64,000 nt of DNA from Dermatemys mawii (taxonomy: Eukaryota; Chordata; Testudines; Dermatemydidae): NCBI GenBank assembly GCA_007922305.1, contig ML677364.1, positions 16,514,260 to 16,578,259 of the forward strand, written 5' to 3'. The notes under the pieces were generated by a model. That model worked only from the letters and a program-made list of their open reading frames with translations, had not been told where the DNA came from and searched no databases. This document shows positions 46,024 to 57,873 of this stretch, in pieces (positions within the stretch are counted from its first letter, which is position 1; each line of letters opens with the position of its first letter). A program made the position numbers and the translations under genes.

Positions 46024-47035
46024 GAACATAAGAACATAAGAAAGGCCGTACTGGCTCAGACCAAAGGTCCATCTAGCCCAGTATCCCATCTAACAACAGT
46101 GGCCAATGCCAGGTGCCCTGGAGTGAGTGAACCTATCAGGTAATGATTAAGTGATCTCTCTCTTGCTATCCATCACCCCACTCTGACAAACAGAGGCTAG
46201 AGACACCATTCCTTACCCAGCCTGCCTAATAGCCATTAATGGACTTAACCTCCATGAATTTATTCAGTTCTTTTTTAAACCCTGTTATAGTCCTAGCCTT
46301 CACAGCCTCCTCAGGCAAGGAGATCCACAGGTTGACTGTGAGCTGTGTGAAGAACTTCCTTTTATTTGTCTTAAACCTGCTGCCCACTAATTTCATTGGG
46401 TGGCCCTTAGTTCTTCTGTTATGGGAACAAGTAAATAACTTTTCCTTATTCACTTCCTCCACACCACCCATAATTTTATATACCTCTATCATATCTCCCC
46501 TTAGTCTCCTCTTTTCCAAGCTACAAAGTCCTAGCCTCTTTAATCTCACCTCATATGGGACCTGTTCCAAACCCCTAATCATTTTAGTTTTCTTTTCTGA
46601 ATCTTTTCTAATGCCAGTATATCCTTTCTGAGATGAGGAGACCACACTTGTACACAGTATTCAAGATGTGAGCACACCATAGATTTGTATAAGGGCAATA
46701 AGATATTCTCTGTCTTATTCTCTATCCCTTTTTTAATGATTCCTAACATCCTGTTTGCTTTTTTGACTGCTGCTGCACACTGCCTGGACATCTTCAGAGA
46801 ACTATTCAGGATGTCTCCAAGATCTTTTTCCTGATTAGTTGTAGCTAAATTAGCCTCCATTATATTGTATGTATCATTGGGGTTATTTTTTCCAATGTGC
46901 ATTACTTTACATTATCCACATTAAATTTCATTTACTGTTTTGTTGCCCAATCATTTAGTTTCGTGAAGAATTTTTTGAAGTTCTTCACAGTCTGCTTGGG
47001 TCTTTACTATTTTGAGTAGTTTGAATGAGCAACTA
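46024..47035 (-). mobile_element. CR1 LINE, 5'-truncated, minus strand
   Basis: The plus strand begins GAACATAAGAACATAAG, the reversed (TTCTTATG)n tail, then GACCAAAGGTCCATC and the 3' UTR, and continues through the RT C-terminal region to about 47035. It is the youngest-looking CR1 here because its blocks are most complete. It lacks the hAT MITE found in the 9644-11830 copy and serves as an internal reference for that insertion. Confidence 0.9.
46226..46902 (-). pseudogene. CR1 ORF2 RT C-terminal remnant
   Basis: Two overlapping minus-strand frames. The upstream one (46579-46902) contains QCAAAVKKANRMLGIIKKG and PLYKSMVCSHLEYCVQVW; the downstream one (46226-46645) contains LGLCSLEKRRLRGDM and VNLWISLPEEAV and ends near the natural CR1 terminus. 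A frameshift near 46.58-46.63 kb separates them, so no full protein results. These blocks are the thumb and C-terminal part of CR1 reverse transcriptase; the catalytic palm and the endonuclease are absent through 5' truncation. Confidence 0.9.
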
Positions 47036-47099
47036 CAAATAAGAGGGGAAAAAATCATGAGCAGAGGATGTTGATATGAGCTCTTTATTATCAGGGATG

Positions 47100-47216
47100 T
47101 TTAATTGTCTGAGGGCCTGTGACATCAGTGTGAATTAGGAGTAAGTCCACTGGGGTCAGAAGTTACACCAGAGCAAAACTTGTTTAAAGAAAGCTTAGAA
47201 TCAGACCCAATAATAT
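47100..47216. repeat. Possible old foldback repeat
   Basis: AGTGTGAATTAGGAGTAAG, CCACTGGGGTCAGAAGTTACACC and AGAATCAGACCC follow the 'attgacttcagtggagttac' type of amniote foldback. Pairing is weak in this copy. Confidence 0.35.
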
Positions 47217-48954
47217 CTCATGTGGTAATCTCTGAGAGGTTCAGATTTAATCTTGTGCTCCCTCCTACTCCATGCCAATTGTTGGATTTGCCCCTCTACA
47301 AATGATATCTAATGTATTTGATGTTCTTCCCAGTGAGGAAAACTAGCACCCTGGGTATAATGAAACTGTCTTCTGAGGATACCTACTAATTAATCCTTAA
47401 GGACCTCCTTGTCCCAGTACCCTGATGCAACACTTACAATCAGCTGGAATTCTCTTCCTGTCCATGCTCAGGGCTGAGTTCTAGGAAGAAATGATAAGTT
47501 GCTGGGCATCGTGGGCTCATGGCTCCCAGCTCTCGGCTTCCTTCCTCTCACAGTGCACCAGACCTCTAGTCTGGTTGCATTCCAGGTGCATTTCTTTAAC
47601 AGGGCATTTGAACTGAACAGATATGGTAGCTAGGGATATTTATTCTTTTCCTGCTGGCAGGTGCGGGCAGAGAAAGGTATGATCAGTTTGTATTGAGATG
47701 TTACAATTAGCATCAAGGCAAGCAGAACACCCTGTAGACATGACATCAAGCCCAGAAAGAGTGAAAAACAGCTCAGGCAGCAGGAATTTATGAGGTATAT
47801 AACGAGCCTCCTCTTCTCTCAGTTCCATGGGAGCTGACGTCGTAGACAGGACCAGCATTTTTATAAGGAGACCTTTGATTTTTAATATTTCCAACTTACA
47901 TGTAGCGTTTGGGGACAGCTCTATGGAGCATTATAATTTGAAAATGACAACTTCATCATGGCTTTGCAAGCAAGAACTTTGTGAAAAAAAATCATGAAAA
48001 GCAACTAAAACAAAGAAATGACTATTTTATCTCTTTTCAGCCCTGGAAGGTGTTAACCAAAGAGAACCTCTTCCCTTCCCTTCCCTTCCTCACCCCGCCC
48101 CCCCCCCCACCTCCCGCTGCCCCCACCATCCCCAGATATTATGCCATATACAAAAGTTAGGGAAAATATTAAAGAAGAGTAATAGCTGGAAAGTGGCTCA
48201 CATGCTTCAAAAACCTAATGGTACGATCAGCCTTTTGACACTAACAGGAAGTGCTGTGCTACAGGATCTGGAACAATTCAAACAATACTTTGGCTCATGC
48301 ACTTTGTAAAGAGGCATTAGGAAAGCCTGCCTTTGACTGGCCAATACCTGCGGTGACATCCTAGAAAAATATAGAAGGTCAGATCTACTTTAGTTTACTG
48401 AGTTACCTCCCCAAAATCATCCATTTACTTCTTGTAATTTTGGCTCCATTTCCAGGATCTGGAGACAGGGAGGGACAGTGCTGAAGAGACAGCTGGCCTT
48501 CTTCTATGTAGAAACTATATCAATGTGAGGATCTCTCTCTCTCTCTCTCTCTCTCTGTCAGGTTCTTGTACCTCCCAAAATTATAAGGTGAACGTATAAT
48601 GATATTTTTTTCCCCTTTCTTTCTCTCTTTTTCCTTTCCATTCAGGGTCTGGATTCTGTTTATTTACTTATCTCTGTGGTGTATTGTAGGATGCCTCACT
48701 CAGACAAATGTGTTTTACATTTTGCCCTGAAGGTGCTGCTGTCCTAGTCATCTTGATCTTTTGCAATATAAGCTCCAGACTCATGAACAGTCATTTAGAA
48801 AGTTCTGGCTCGGGCACACATGAGCTTCATTCTTGAGATGGACAGTCCAGTCCATTTTTCTGGTGGAATGTAGCTATCATGGAGGATCATGGTTATGCAT
48901 GGTGGGGCACTCCCTCTAGTAATCTGGGCAACTCCCATGGTGGGATTTGTTGGG
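47217..48954. other. Unique sequence with simple repeats
   Basis: No gene recognised. A TTCCC/C-rich tract lies at 48071-48127 and a 24-nt (CT)n at 48533-48556. Confidence 0.4.
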
Positions 48955-49150
48955 AAATGAGGACAAAAGCCTTGAACATGGAGAAATTGTTTGACAGAAA
49001 ATTAGGTTTTTGACTAAATGAAATTCTTAAAGCCCCAATTCCTGGAGTCATGTGGATACATGAGATTCTCTGCTTTCATTTTTAAAAAATGAAGTTTCTA
49101 GCCATGATGGAGAAAAGTTTGAACACATGGCCTGCATGCACCCTAATGGT
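48955..49150. repeat. Probable old interspersed repeat (as at 9215-9500)
   Basis: AAAGCCCCAATTCCTGGAG, GTCATGTGGATACATGAG and a TTTTTAAAAAAT stretch match the motif set of the 9.2 kb repeat in opposite orientation. Confidence 0.4.
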
Positions 49151-50016
49151 TCAAAACCCAGAAGGCAAATAAAGAGATGTCACCTGATGTGCTAGAATAC
49201 CACTGAGCGAACCCGTTCTGACAGTCTGGGCACCCTTTTTACCTCTCTTTCTGAACCAGGCTCCTAAGCCTCCTCCAGCACACACATAGGCAGGGCCACA
49301 CCCAACTGCAGAACAGCACAGACCCTGAGATCAGCTCTGGGCACTCATCTTAAGGAACTTGCCTCAGCACTCAGGTGAAGATTCAAAGGTATATTATGAA
49401 ATCTGCCTCCTCCCTCACCATGAAGGAAGGTATGCACAGCCACCCCCCCACCGCCAGTTATGAAATGCACAAACTGGGTTATATTATAAACAAGAAATAC
49501 ATTTATTAACTATAAAATGCAGATTGAAGTGGTTAAAGAGGTTGGAAACAGAACAAAGCAGATTGATAAGCAAATGAAACAAAACACGCAAATTAAGCTT
49601 GTTTCACTAAAGAAAATGGTTACACATAGTAATTTCTCACCCTCGGTATTGTTGCAGGCAGATTACAAAAAGTCTTGAAAGGCAGCTGCACTGGTCTGCA
49701 GCTTGAGACCTCAGGTATTATTACTCACAAGCTAGATGCCCTTCCAGCTTGCGCTCAACCTTTCTCCCCCCCAGTTCAGTTCTTGCTTCCAGGAGTTTTT
49801 AGTGTCTCTTTGGGTGGGGAGGCAGAAGAGAATCATGATGATATCACTCCCTGCCTTATATAGCTCTTGTGTATGGTGGGAACCCTTTGTCTCCCCCTGG
49901 AAGAACACTGGCATTCCAAGAGGTGGGTCTAGTACCAGGTGACTCAGACCCATGTCTCTGCAGGGTTGGGGCAGCCGTTATTTGGAGGCTGTTTGGAGCA
50001 TCCACAAGAAGACTGA

Positions 50017-50303
50017 GGGTAGGTCTTCACTACCCGCCGGATCGGCAGGTAGCGATCGATCTTTTGGCGATCAATTTATCACGTCTCATTAAGATGCGAT
50101 AACTCGATCGCCAATGGTGCCCCCGTCAACTCCAGTTCACCCAGAGGCACAAGCTGGAGTCGACGGGAGAGCGCACCGCCAACCGCCGCCGCCCTGAGAA
50201 CAGCAGGTAAGTCGGCTGAAGATATGCCAACTTCAGCTACATTATTCACGTAGCTAAAGTTGCGTATCTTCAGTCGATCCCCACCCCTACTGTAGACCAG
50301 CCC
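50017..50303. mobile_element. Harbinger-like MITE
   Basis: GGGTAGGTCTTCACTACCC at the left and TACTGTAGACCAGCCC at the right; the interior has GATCGGCAGGTAGCGATCG, TCAATTTATCACG and the TTCAGCTACATTATTCACG / GTAGCTAAAGTTGCG subterminal pair. Fourth copy of this family in the window. The flanking trinucleotides (TGA and TAT) do not match cleanly. Confidence 0.75.
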
Positions 50304-50438
50304 TATGCTCTTTCATAGTCCATTGTCTTTGCTAATGGGCCATTAACCTTGTCTGGCTTTTCCATTGCTGTACCTGAATGGCTAGTTTGGGGTGACACCC
50401 AAAGTAACACTTGAAACCCTTGAAATGCAGATACATAG

Positions 50439-51153
50439 TGTGACAAAGCTCTGTCCTTATCTTCGTGGATCCTGCGTTTCCTGGCGGATTTTTACTAGCC
50501 TCAGCAGCTCACTGTGACCCTCCACGGAGCCCTTCTCTCTCTGGAGACAAGGTCACAGCCTATTGAGCCATTTTCATCACAAACCAGTGAGGAGAAGCTA
50601 TCCTTCCTGGCACAGTCTCTATTGTCTCCCAATCTCAGAGACTAATTAGGGGAGGCAGAAATGGGGGAGCCCAGGCCCGCCCTCTACTCTGGGCTCCAGC
50701 CCAGGGACCGTAATAGTATCAGCTAAGATGGCTGACCTTTCAGGCACAAAACACAATACAATTCCCTGGGCTACTTCCCCACAGCAGTCTCCGCTTCTTC
50801 AAACTCCACTTCACCCTTACCTCAGGGCCTCCTTCCTTCTGTACGATATGTTGTCCAACACTCAGTCTCACCAACAGCATAACTTCCTTCCACAGCTCCT
50901 GACACCCACAACCCACCTGACTGACTGGGAGGTTTTTATCTGGATTCAGCCAGTCCCTGATTGGCTTCAGGTGTCCCAATTAGGCTAGCTGTTTCTACTC
51001 CTTTCTAGAAGGTTCTTAATTGGCCCCAGGTGTCTTGATTGGCCTGGAGTAGCCTTTGTTTGGCTATCCAGGGAACAGGGACCTGCACACCCTGAGACTA
51101 ATGTACCTGCCTTCCAGCACTCTCTTATATCCTTCTGGTCTGACTCCGTCACA
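50439..51153 (-). mobile_element. Solo LTR, 715 bp, 4-bp TSD
   Basis: Begins TGTGAC and ends GTCACA, with ATAG directly repeated at 50435-50438 and 51154-51157. On the minus strand several GCCAAT-type boxes (TGGGGCCAATTAAG, GAAGCCAATCAGG) precede a TATA-like GATAAAAACC, giving promoter order and the likely orientation. There is no internal retroviral or Gypsy coding sequence beside it, so it is a solo LTR left by recombination. A 4-bp duplication fits gammaretrovirus-like ERVs but does not exclude Gypsy. The frames at 50728-50988 are spurious. Confidence 0.8.
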
Positions 51154-51420
51154 ATAGTCAATCTTCCTCACTTCAGATAGAGAAGTGATATGGGCATACA
51201 AATTGGATAATCACATTCAGTAAATCATAATCTTACCAATGATATCTTGCATGAGCCAACTTGCATAAAGTATATCTCAGTTATGTCATATCCATATCAT
51301 AAGTATATTTTCATACATATTATGAAGTGAAACTTACATATTGTTTTTATAAAAACTCAAAATTGGTTTGTATCCTGACTCATGATTTTTGAATACTTAG
51401 AGTGGTACAAAGTTATATAA

Positions 51421-53084
51421 CTAATAGGAGGAAGCCAGATGGCGGCAGGGTGCTCTATGACCATCGGGTTATTGCCGGTGCCTCATCTGATCATGTGTCC
51501 GAGCTGAATTCCTATGAGAGTGTCCATGGACTCCTTAAATACCTTTGAGTAGTGGTGAGTACTTTTGGGGGTCCTCTAGTTGGTGTCCCCTTCTGGATCC
51601 CTTGTTATAGCCCTTTGACCTTCACTCCTATCCCTATTCATTTCATTTGTTGTCCTCTCTGTTCACTTGCCAGTTGGGTTCAGTGGCTCCTCTCCTTTGG
51701 TTGTGTGGATGGGCTTTTAAATTTAGGCAGGGCTACGTCCACTCACCCCAGTACCTGCAGTAGGTACACAGAGTAGTAAGAAGTTTGTTAACTCATTGCT
51801 GGACACAATTCTGTTCATAATAAAAGATTTACCTTGACATCGGTCATGTCATCAGTAAGATAGTACAGAAGCAAGAGGTGTTACTTTGCTGCATGCAGAA
51901 TTTAAGCCCAGGCCTTCAAATTCTTACATCCAGGAACAGCTCTGTCTTACATAAGTAGCTTCATTGTCTTTAGTGGGACTATTCACATGAGTAAAAATTT
52001 GTAGGGGCAAGCCACTGTATAATGTCCAATTTAACATCAGTGGTCACAGGCAAAAAGCAAGAAGAAGTAAAACAAATTCACAGAACTAAAACATGAGTGT
52101 GTCCCTCTATACAGCCTTAGGAAAGAGTTCTAGGACATTGCCATAGTATACTGATACAGTATATGAAAGTATTCATAAACCAATAATATATTGCAAGCGA
52201 AATGTGCATCATACTCCAAATTTTGAAGTGCCGTGCCCTGTGTTAACGAGTCTCACAAAAGCAAAACCCACTTCTCCAGCTTTAGCAGGTGAACCAGAGA
52301 CATGGAACTGCATCCCTGCCAGGAACAGTGTGGCCAGGCTGTATCCTTCCTTTTTCAAAACACTTCCATTTCTTTCTTTTTTTTTTTAAAGTTTCTTTAT
52401 GCTGTGCAGCTCAGAACATAATTATTTTTCACTGTAGGCTCAAAAAGTCACTAAGCAGCTGATAAAAGGCAAAGGAATCAGTGCTATTTTCTAGCTGAAA
52501 AAAGGGCTTTTCTTATTGAAACTGATAACTCTCACCAAGGGCTCCAGGCTTTTGTTACATCAATTTGAGGAACTCATAATCTCTGCATTATGAATGTTCA
52601 ACCAGGATATTTCCTGCTGTAGCGCATTGTGCACCTTCAATATCATAGCTCCTGTTGTCATTGTTAGGAAAACAACTTTTGACATGTTTTCAGTTTGATT
52701 ACATTAGAACAAGTGGGTCATGATTGATAAGCTAATATTCAGCCCATGCAAATCATCAATCACTGGAAGTATATTAATTATTCAATGTAACCGTCTAATG
52801 CAAGAATCAATGTTGGAAATGAAGAAAAGAAACTCACAGCTCCCAGTAGAGTCTACAGTAGATAATAAAAAAAAGGAATACTAAATAATCTGAGCTCATA
52901 ATCATCTGTTTAATAAAATCCATTTATTTAGCTGTCAAGTACATGGTACAATTATTTTAAAAAACAGGATAATGAAAAATATTATTTTTCCTGCAGAAAA
53001 GATTAAATTTGAGATTTTTTAAAAAATAAGTACTGTAAATGATGAGAATAACTGAGAGATTGTAAAGAAATTCACTCACCGCTG
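51421..53084. other. Possible repeat remnant then unique sequence
   Basis: At 51427-51546 one plus-strand frame is open and reads RVLYDHRVIAGASSDHVSE followed by SYESVHGLLKYL. I do not recognise it, and it ends in a stop. The rest to 53084 is AT-rich unique DNA without genes. Confidence 0.35.
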
Positions 53085-53350
53085 GCACCGCCTAGCAGTC
53101 AGGTGGGGGAATGGCAGGCCCTCTTCTTTTCAGGCACCCCCTGGTGACAGTCGCTCCAGTCCTGCAGTACTCTATCCCTTCTGTGATTCAACCCTTCAGC
53201 CAGGTCACTTGTTTGTCTGCCTGTCTTGAGATACATAAAGAGTCCATCAGTGGATCAATCCTCTGGGTTAGGTGAGGGGTTCCAGACTTACCCTTGGGTC
53301 AGGGTCCTGTGGTCCATTCCATGGGCAATATGTCCCCCTTTTTTTTTTCC
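53085..53350. repeat. Possible LTR-type repeat fragment
   Basis: CACCGCCTAGCAGTCAGG, GCACCCCCTGGTGACAGTC and CTGCAGTACTCTATCCC resemble parts of reptile LTR repeats. No ends or duplication are visible; low confidence. Confidence 0.3.
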
Positions 53351-54589
53351 TCTTTTCTTTTTTTGCATAAACCAATAATTTAATCCCATCATATGATGCC
53401 CCTGAAACAACCACCCTGCACTTAGCTGCTTTTAACCCTTTTTCATCTAAATTGCAATTCCTTTTCCATGCCATGGCCTTTTTGTAATGCTTTGATTTGG
53501 CCCTTAGATTTGCAGATTTTTTTCCAGCATCTGGTTTTACTATCACACGAAAATCACTCCTGATTGATTCAAGCCCCTGCAGAAGCTAAGGGATTCATCA
53601 AAACCACATAAATCCATTGCTACCTGTACAGTAGGAGGAAGACCACAGGAAAAAAAGGCTATTTAACTTTCTCTGAAATTATAGAGCAACCTCACACTTG
53701 ACTTCAAGTCAATCTCCAGCACTACTTGAATGTGCATTGCAAAGCAAAATGCCAAACAACGCACCTCAGGCAGAAGGTGCAGATTTTGTAAACATAAGCG
53801 AAAGTAGTTCCCCTAAAGGAAAGGCTGAGCACCACTTTTTCATATTTTTTTTTAATATTGGCAACACCAAACTCATTCGTCAAAGGAAGGAAATAACCTG
53901 ATGGCAGCACTCAGCCCTCATCTTAATTCAGTGCCACACGTCAAAGGCATTTCAGTCACTCCCCAAAGTAACCAGAAATACATCACTTTTCCATGTGCTT
54001 AGAGGTCAGATGCAGTCTCCAACCAATAGACAAGGAAGATGATGTAGATGCTCTGTCTCCAAAAGAAACTTCAGAACTGTAACACCAATGACTCCTGTGA
54101 AGGTGTACTCCCAAGGGATAACAGTAGACATCTGCAGTGTTTGATCAATGAGATTCCACACAGACACCGACATGGATCTTCTGGCTTATCCTGCTGCTAG
54201 AAAACCATTAAATAGTTAAGATGTTTCATTGCTTAACTTAGTTTAAACAGGGAGGGGAGAGTAGTTAGCAACTCATTCCATGATTGCTTAAGCCAGGCTA
54301 GGACTCAGGAGTGAAGTCTGCCCCTGAGTGAAAGAGATAAAGGAGGAAGGGTGAGGGGGGTGTCCCTGGAAAGTTTCATGTATTGTAGGGGGTGAGTATA
54401 TGCCATGGGAGATACAGTAGGAGGGGCTCAGGTGTACATGAAGGAAGTATGGACTCTTGGGAGATGAGTGTATGGGGAAGGCTGTGTGTCTTGGTATCCT
54501 GAGAGGAAATCCATGTCAGTGATGACTGCTTTGGGACATAAAATTTGGGTTAACTTGGGAAATCTAGTGACTGATGGGGAATTATAGTC
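53351..54589. other. No clear gene; one lysine-rich open frame
   Basis: A minus-strand frame at 53268-53546 encodes 92 residues, strongly basic (SKHYKKAMAWKRN, KKEKRKKKRG). I recognise no family, it overlaps the repeat fragment, and it has no second exon. The rest is unique AT-rich sequence. Confidence 0.35.
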
Positions 54590-54785
54590 CAGGGGTTTGG
54601 GCACCCACTTGGGATTTGGGAGAAAGGTTCAATTCATTGCCCAATGACAGATTTCCTGTGACCATAGGCAAATGATTTAGTCTCTCAGTTCGTCATTTCT
54701 CAGATAAGGATAATAGCACTTCCCTCCTCCCAGGAGGGGTGGGAAGATAAATAAATTAAAGATTACAGAGGGGCACAATACTGTT
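54590..54785 (+). mobile_element. MIR-like tRNA-derived SINE
   Basis: B-box-like GAAAGGTTCAATTCATTG, core GTGACCATAGGCAAATG followed by GTCTCTCAGTTCG, and the 3' part GATAATAGCACTTCCC, GGGAAGATAAATAAATTAAAG. Same block order as 32345-32612. Its 5' head is partly eroded. Confidence 0.75.
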
Positions 54786-56772
54786 ATAACTGGGGGAGGG
54801 ACATATAAGACCCTTTAGCAGAAGGAGAAGAGTGGGTGTCTCCTCTGTGGGGAAGCCCATGAGAGGCATCACACTGGGAAGAAATGCAAAACTGCCTTGG
54901 GGGGGAAAGTGGGACACCTGCTTGTTCCTAGTGCAGAGGGTGGAGGAAGGATAATACCCACCACCAGCCACACCCCTGAAGCACAAACTAGCTGCACTTG
55001 CTACTGCTTGTGCTTCCCCTGTTGAATTTTTCATCAGCCTTTCAATCGGTAGCCTCATTTTGCTGTCAGCATTTTGTTTCTGTTGCTGAACTTGTTTATT
55101 ATTACTGTTGGATTAAATATGTCTGTGGTTAAAGAGTCTAAAATTCCAAGCAAGCTTAATAATTGAAAACTTCTTTCACTTCAAAATTGCCTTTTAATTT
55201 CTGTAAATGTTAATGAAAACCTTCATGTCTAGTTTCTAAGAGGACAGAACAAAATTAGCAAATTAAATGTTGAGTTAAGGCTTTGAATGTTGAATTAGTT
55301 CCCAAATGAAGGTAAGAAAAGCTCAGACAGCTGCCTTACTGGGAAACTGAAGATGTGTATGTTCAACTCTTTCCAGTCAATCTGTAAGAAGGACCAAAAA
55401 AATCAAAGAGAGAAGTGGCTTTTAAATAAGAATCTGTTTTACTAGGCAATGTGTCAGAAAAACGAGAGTAGCAGTGTAAAAATCAAATCAAAGGAAGAAC
55501 CAAATCAATTCACCATTCTTATAGAGGTTAAAAAAATTTATACAGTAGGGATGTGCATGAATATAAATAACTAATATGATAAATAGTGTGATATGTGGAA
55601 CTCTGTACTCAAGCACCAACCCATTTATGCTTATCCATTCCTCTCCCACGACCTCCAAAGTGGCTTCTTTCCCCACAAGCCCACACAGTGTATTGTTGCT
55701 ATAGGACGTTTGTGTAGTGGGGAGTATTGTGGTTTGCAGAGGAGTGTTGCTGGCAGAAGTTGCAAAACAGCTTTCCAGTATAACATGGAGGTACACTTAG
55801 AGAAGCTACTAAACAATCGTTCAGGTCACTTATTCAAGTGTTTGCAGTTCTCATTTCAGGACAAGAGAAAGGATAACAGTGAGGAAAGGAATTTAAATCA
55901 TAGAGCATTTGATCACTAAAAAAGATGGTTCAGGCCTTACTGATTCTTGTCACTTCTTGTTAGTACATTCAAGCTTTCACCTTTAAAATAGTTTTGTAGA
56001 ATATCTCTCATTTTTAGTTCTAAAATGCATTGTATTTACAGAAGAGATCAGACCAAGCTTCTGCCTCCAAAACTTTTAGACAGATTTAAATATATATATA
56101 TTTGCACAAGAGATCAAAACTCTTCTTGATAGTCTTGTCGGCCATTACATATTTAGGCAGTTTTTTTAAAAGTTCCTCTTCTGGACCCAGTTGGGCTATC
56201 GGTTAAACACTTATTGATACATTCTTTTAAACATAGATTGTATTATTTAGCTGATAAACTAAAACAATTCTGTTGGCAACTACTTGGCCTCTCACACATA
56301 GTAGACAAAAAGTTTGCAAGAGTCGCATATTCTATGCTAAGATGAAATCAGTGAGGGCAGAGAATACATGTGAGAGTTTAATTTGGCCCATCATTTGTCT
56401 ATTGAAATTACTGCACAGTGTTTTACATATCAAAGCAATTAAGCATATATTAGATACCAGACTTCAAGCATATGTTATTTTGAAATCTAAATTATACAGA
56501 GGTTTTTACTTAAACACGGATTTGAACCCACATCTCCAGAGATAGTGTTATCTGGTATTTATCCTTTCATGTCCCAAGCCTGCATTGTGCGGAACACTTC
56601 TGGCAGTAGGATAAAGGTACTGCAGTTAATGAGATATGACAACCATCAGCACCTCACAGGAAGTCTGAGTACCTTGCAGAATTGGGTTCTCAAAGTTTTG
56701 TTTTAAGGTAGCATTCATTTTCATCGTGCCATCACATTAGAACTCATAATGTTATTACCCATGATCCTGGTA
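54786..56772. other. Mostly unique sequence, no gene seen
   Basis: No recognisable gene. Frames at 55488-55919 overlap on both strands and lack domains. Confidence 0.4.
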
Positions 56773-56960
56773 TAACTCATGTCTACTGGGTGTGGTGCTC
56801 TGTCCTCCTCTAGTGGCGCCTAGATCAGCTAGAGATTGATGATTCTGCTACAGCCTTGCCTAGGAAGCATGTGGCTTTTAGTTCATACAGTAGAGGCTCA
56901 TACAATAAGCTTCAGAGGTCTCAGATTCAATCCTGATCTTGGGAGTCTGTGGGTATTTCA
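56773..56960 (+). mobile_element. tRNA-derived SINE-like repeat
   Basis: CTACTGGGTGTGGTGCTCTG and CTCCTCTAGTGGC lead into a tRNA-like part with an A-box-like TTTAGTTCATACAGTAGAGG and a B-box-like CTCAGATTCAATCC. A related copy lies at 62433-62600. No intact tRNA gene is present. Confidence 0.55.
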
Positions 56961-57002
56961 CTGTGTGCTGATAACCTATCTCTGTGCTAATTTTAGGAAG
57001 AG

Positions 57003-57410
57003 TGTCACAGGGTGCAAACAGGTGAGCCTACCCTCTGATCACTCTAATAGTATTTAATTCCCCAGAAGGAAGCTGACAGGGGTAATCATTCAATCAGGCT
57101 GCCCAGCTGAGCCAATTACCTCCTCAGTCCTGGGCTGATAAGAGGCCGCACAGGAAGGAAGTGCAGGGGGAAGGAAGGAGAGGGAGGAACAGGGCTAACT
57201 AAGCCCAGCCAGCCAGAGGCTCAGAACAGGAAGTTGTCTGTTACCCTCAGGCCCCAGTGAGAGGGCCAAACGCTAGTTGAATATTGTAAATAGACTGTTG
57301 CGAAATTGGTGGAATAAACACAAAATAAAAAGACATGTTAGAGGCACAACCAGGGGACCCTGTGCAGTTTTCCTGGGGAGACGGCAGGAGAGGAGCCACA
57401 GCCCCTGACA
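57003..57410 (+). mobile_element. Solo LTR, about 408 bp
   Basis: Starts TGTCACAGGGTG and ends CCCCTGACA, so the ends are TGTCA/TGACA inverted. GAGCCAATTACC, a GATAAGAGG TATA-like box and the polyadenylation signal GGAATAAACAC follow in promoter-to-poly(A) order on the plus strand. Flanks (GAAGAG left, GAACTG right) share at most an imperfect duplication. No internal region remains. Confidence 0.7.
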
Positions 57411-57737
57411 GAACTGCAGAACTAACAGCGCCATTGAGCGGAGGCTAGGAATTAGCATATCAGCACTTTCGATAGAAAAATATGCTGCTTGAACCCTTTC
57501 TCACTTTCTTTCTTTTTGTAGGGAAACCCTGGTTTTTTATTGGTAGTTTTTAGTTTTAGTTTGTTCCATTTTTCTGAAATCTACCACTTTAAAAAAACCA
57601 TGCTCAGAAATAAAAAGTCCACAAGCTCAAAAGCAAAAATAAATACAGACTAATGGGAAAGAGCATGTTACAAGTCACAGGAGTTGATACCAATTTTGTT
57701 CTCTATTTCCTTTAAAAGAAAAGTCACAATGTAGTAT

Positions 57738-57873
57738 AAGCAATATTGTTGTAGCTGTATTGGTCTCCAAAGAAGAGCTCTGTGTAAGCTCAAAAATTTG
57801 TCTCTCTCACCAACAAAAGCTAATGCAATAAAAGATATTACCTCACCCACCTTGTGTCTCCACTGTGTGGTAT
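57738..57873. mobile_element. Second Penelope-type family, inverted short insertion, 10-bp TSD
   Basis: The left ~25 bp (TTGTTGTAGCTGTATTGGTC) is a 3' end in minus orientation. From about 57768 the sequence switches to plus orientation: AAAGAAGAGCTCTGTGTAAG, TTGTCTCTCTCACCAAC, then ATAAAAGATATTACCTCACC. AATGTAGTAT flanks it at 57728-57737 and 57874-57883. The sequence differs from the 60-kb family but shares its layout (a GTAGC(C/T)GTGTTGGTC-like end and a hammerhead-like block). Placement with Penelope elements is inferred from that shared layout. Confidence 0.65.

Larger units (their letters stand above)
49180..51420. repeat. Older LTR-like repeat, interrupted by two younger insertions
   Basis: 49180-50016, 50304-50434 and 51158-51420 read as parts of one older repeat: AACAAGAAATACATTTATTAAC, CTGCCTTATATAGCTCTTG, CCATTGTCTTTGCTAATGGG and GGGCATACAAATTGGATAATC occur in an order I recall from turtle interspersed repeats. 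A Harbinger-like MITE (50017-50303) and a solo LTR (50439-51153) lie inside. The class is inferred, not shown; no coding region was found. Confidence 0.45.

Noticed and set aside
46239..46631. 130-codon plus-strand frame, hydrophobic
   Set aside because: It is antisense to the CR1 reverse transcriptase remnant.
56866..56935. Possible tRNA gene
   Set aside because: A-box and B-box-like words are present but the cloverleaf does not close, and a related sequence at 62.5 kb marks it as a SINE family.
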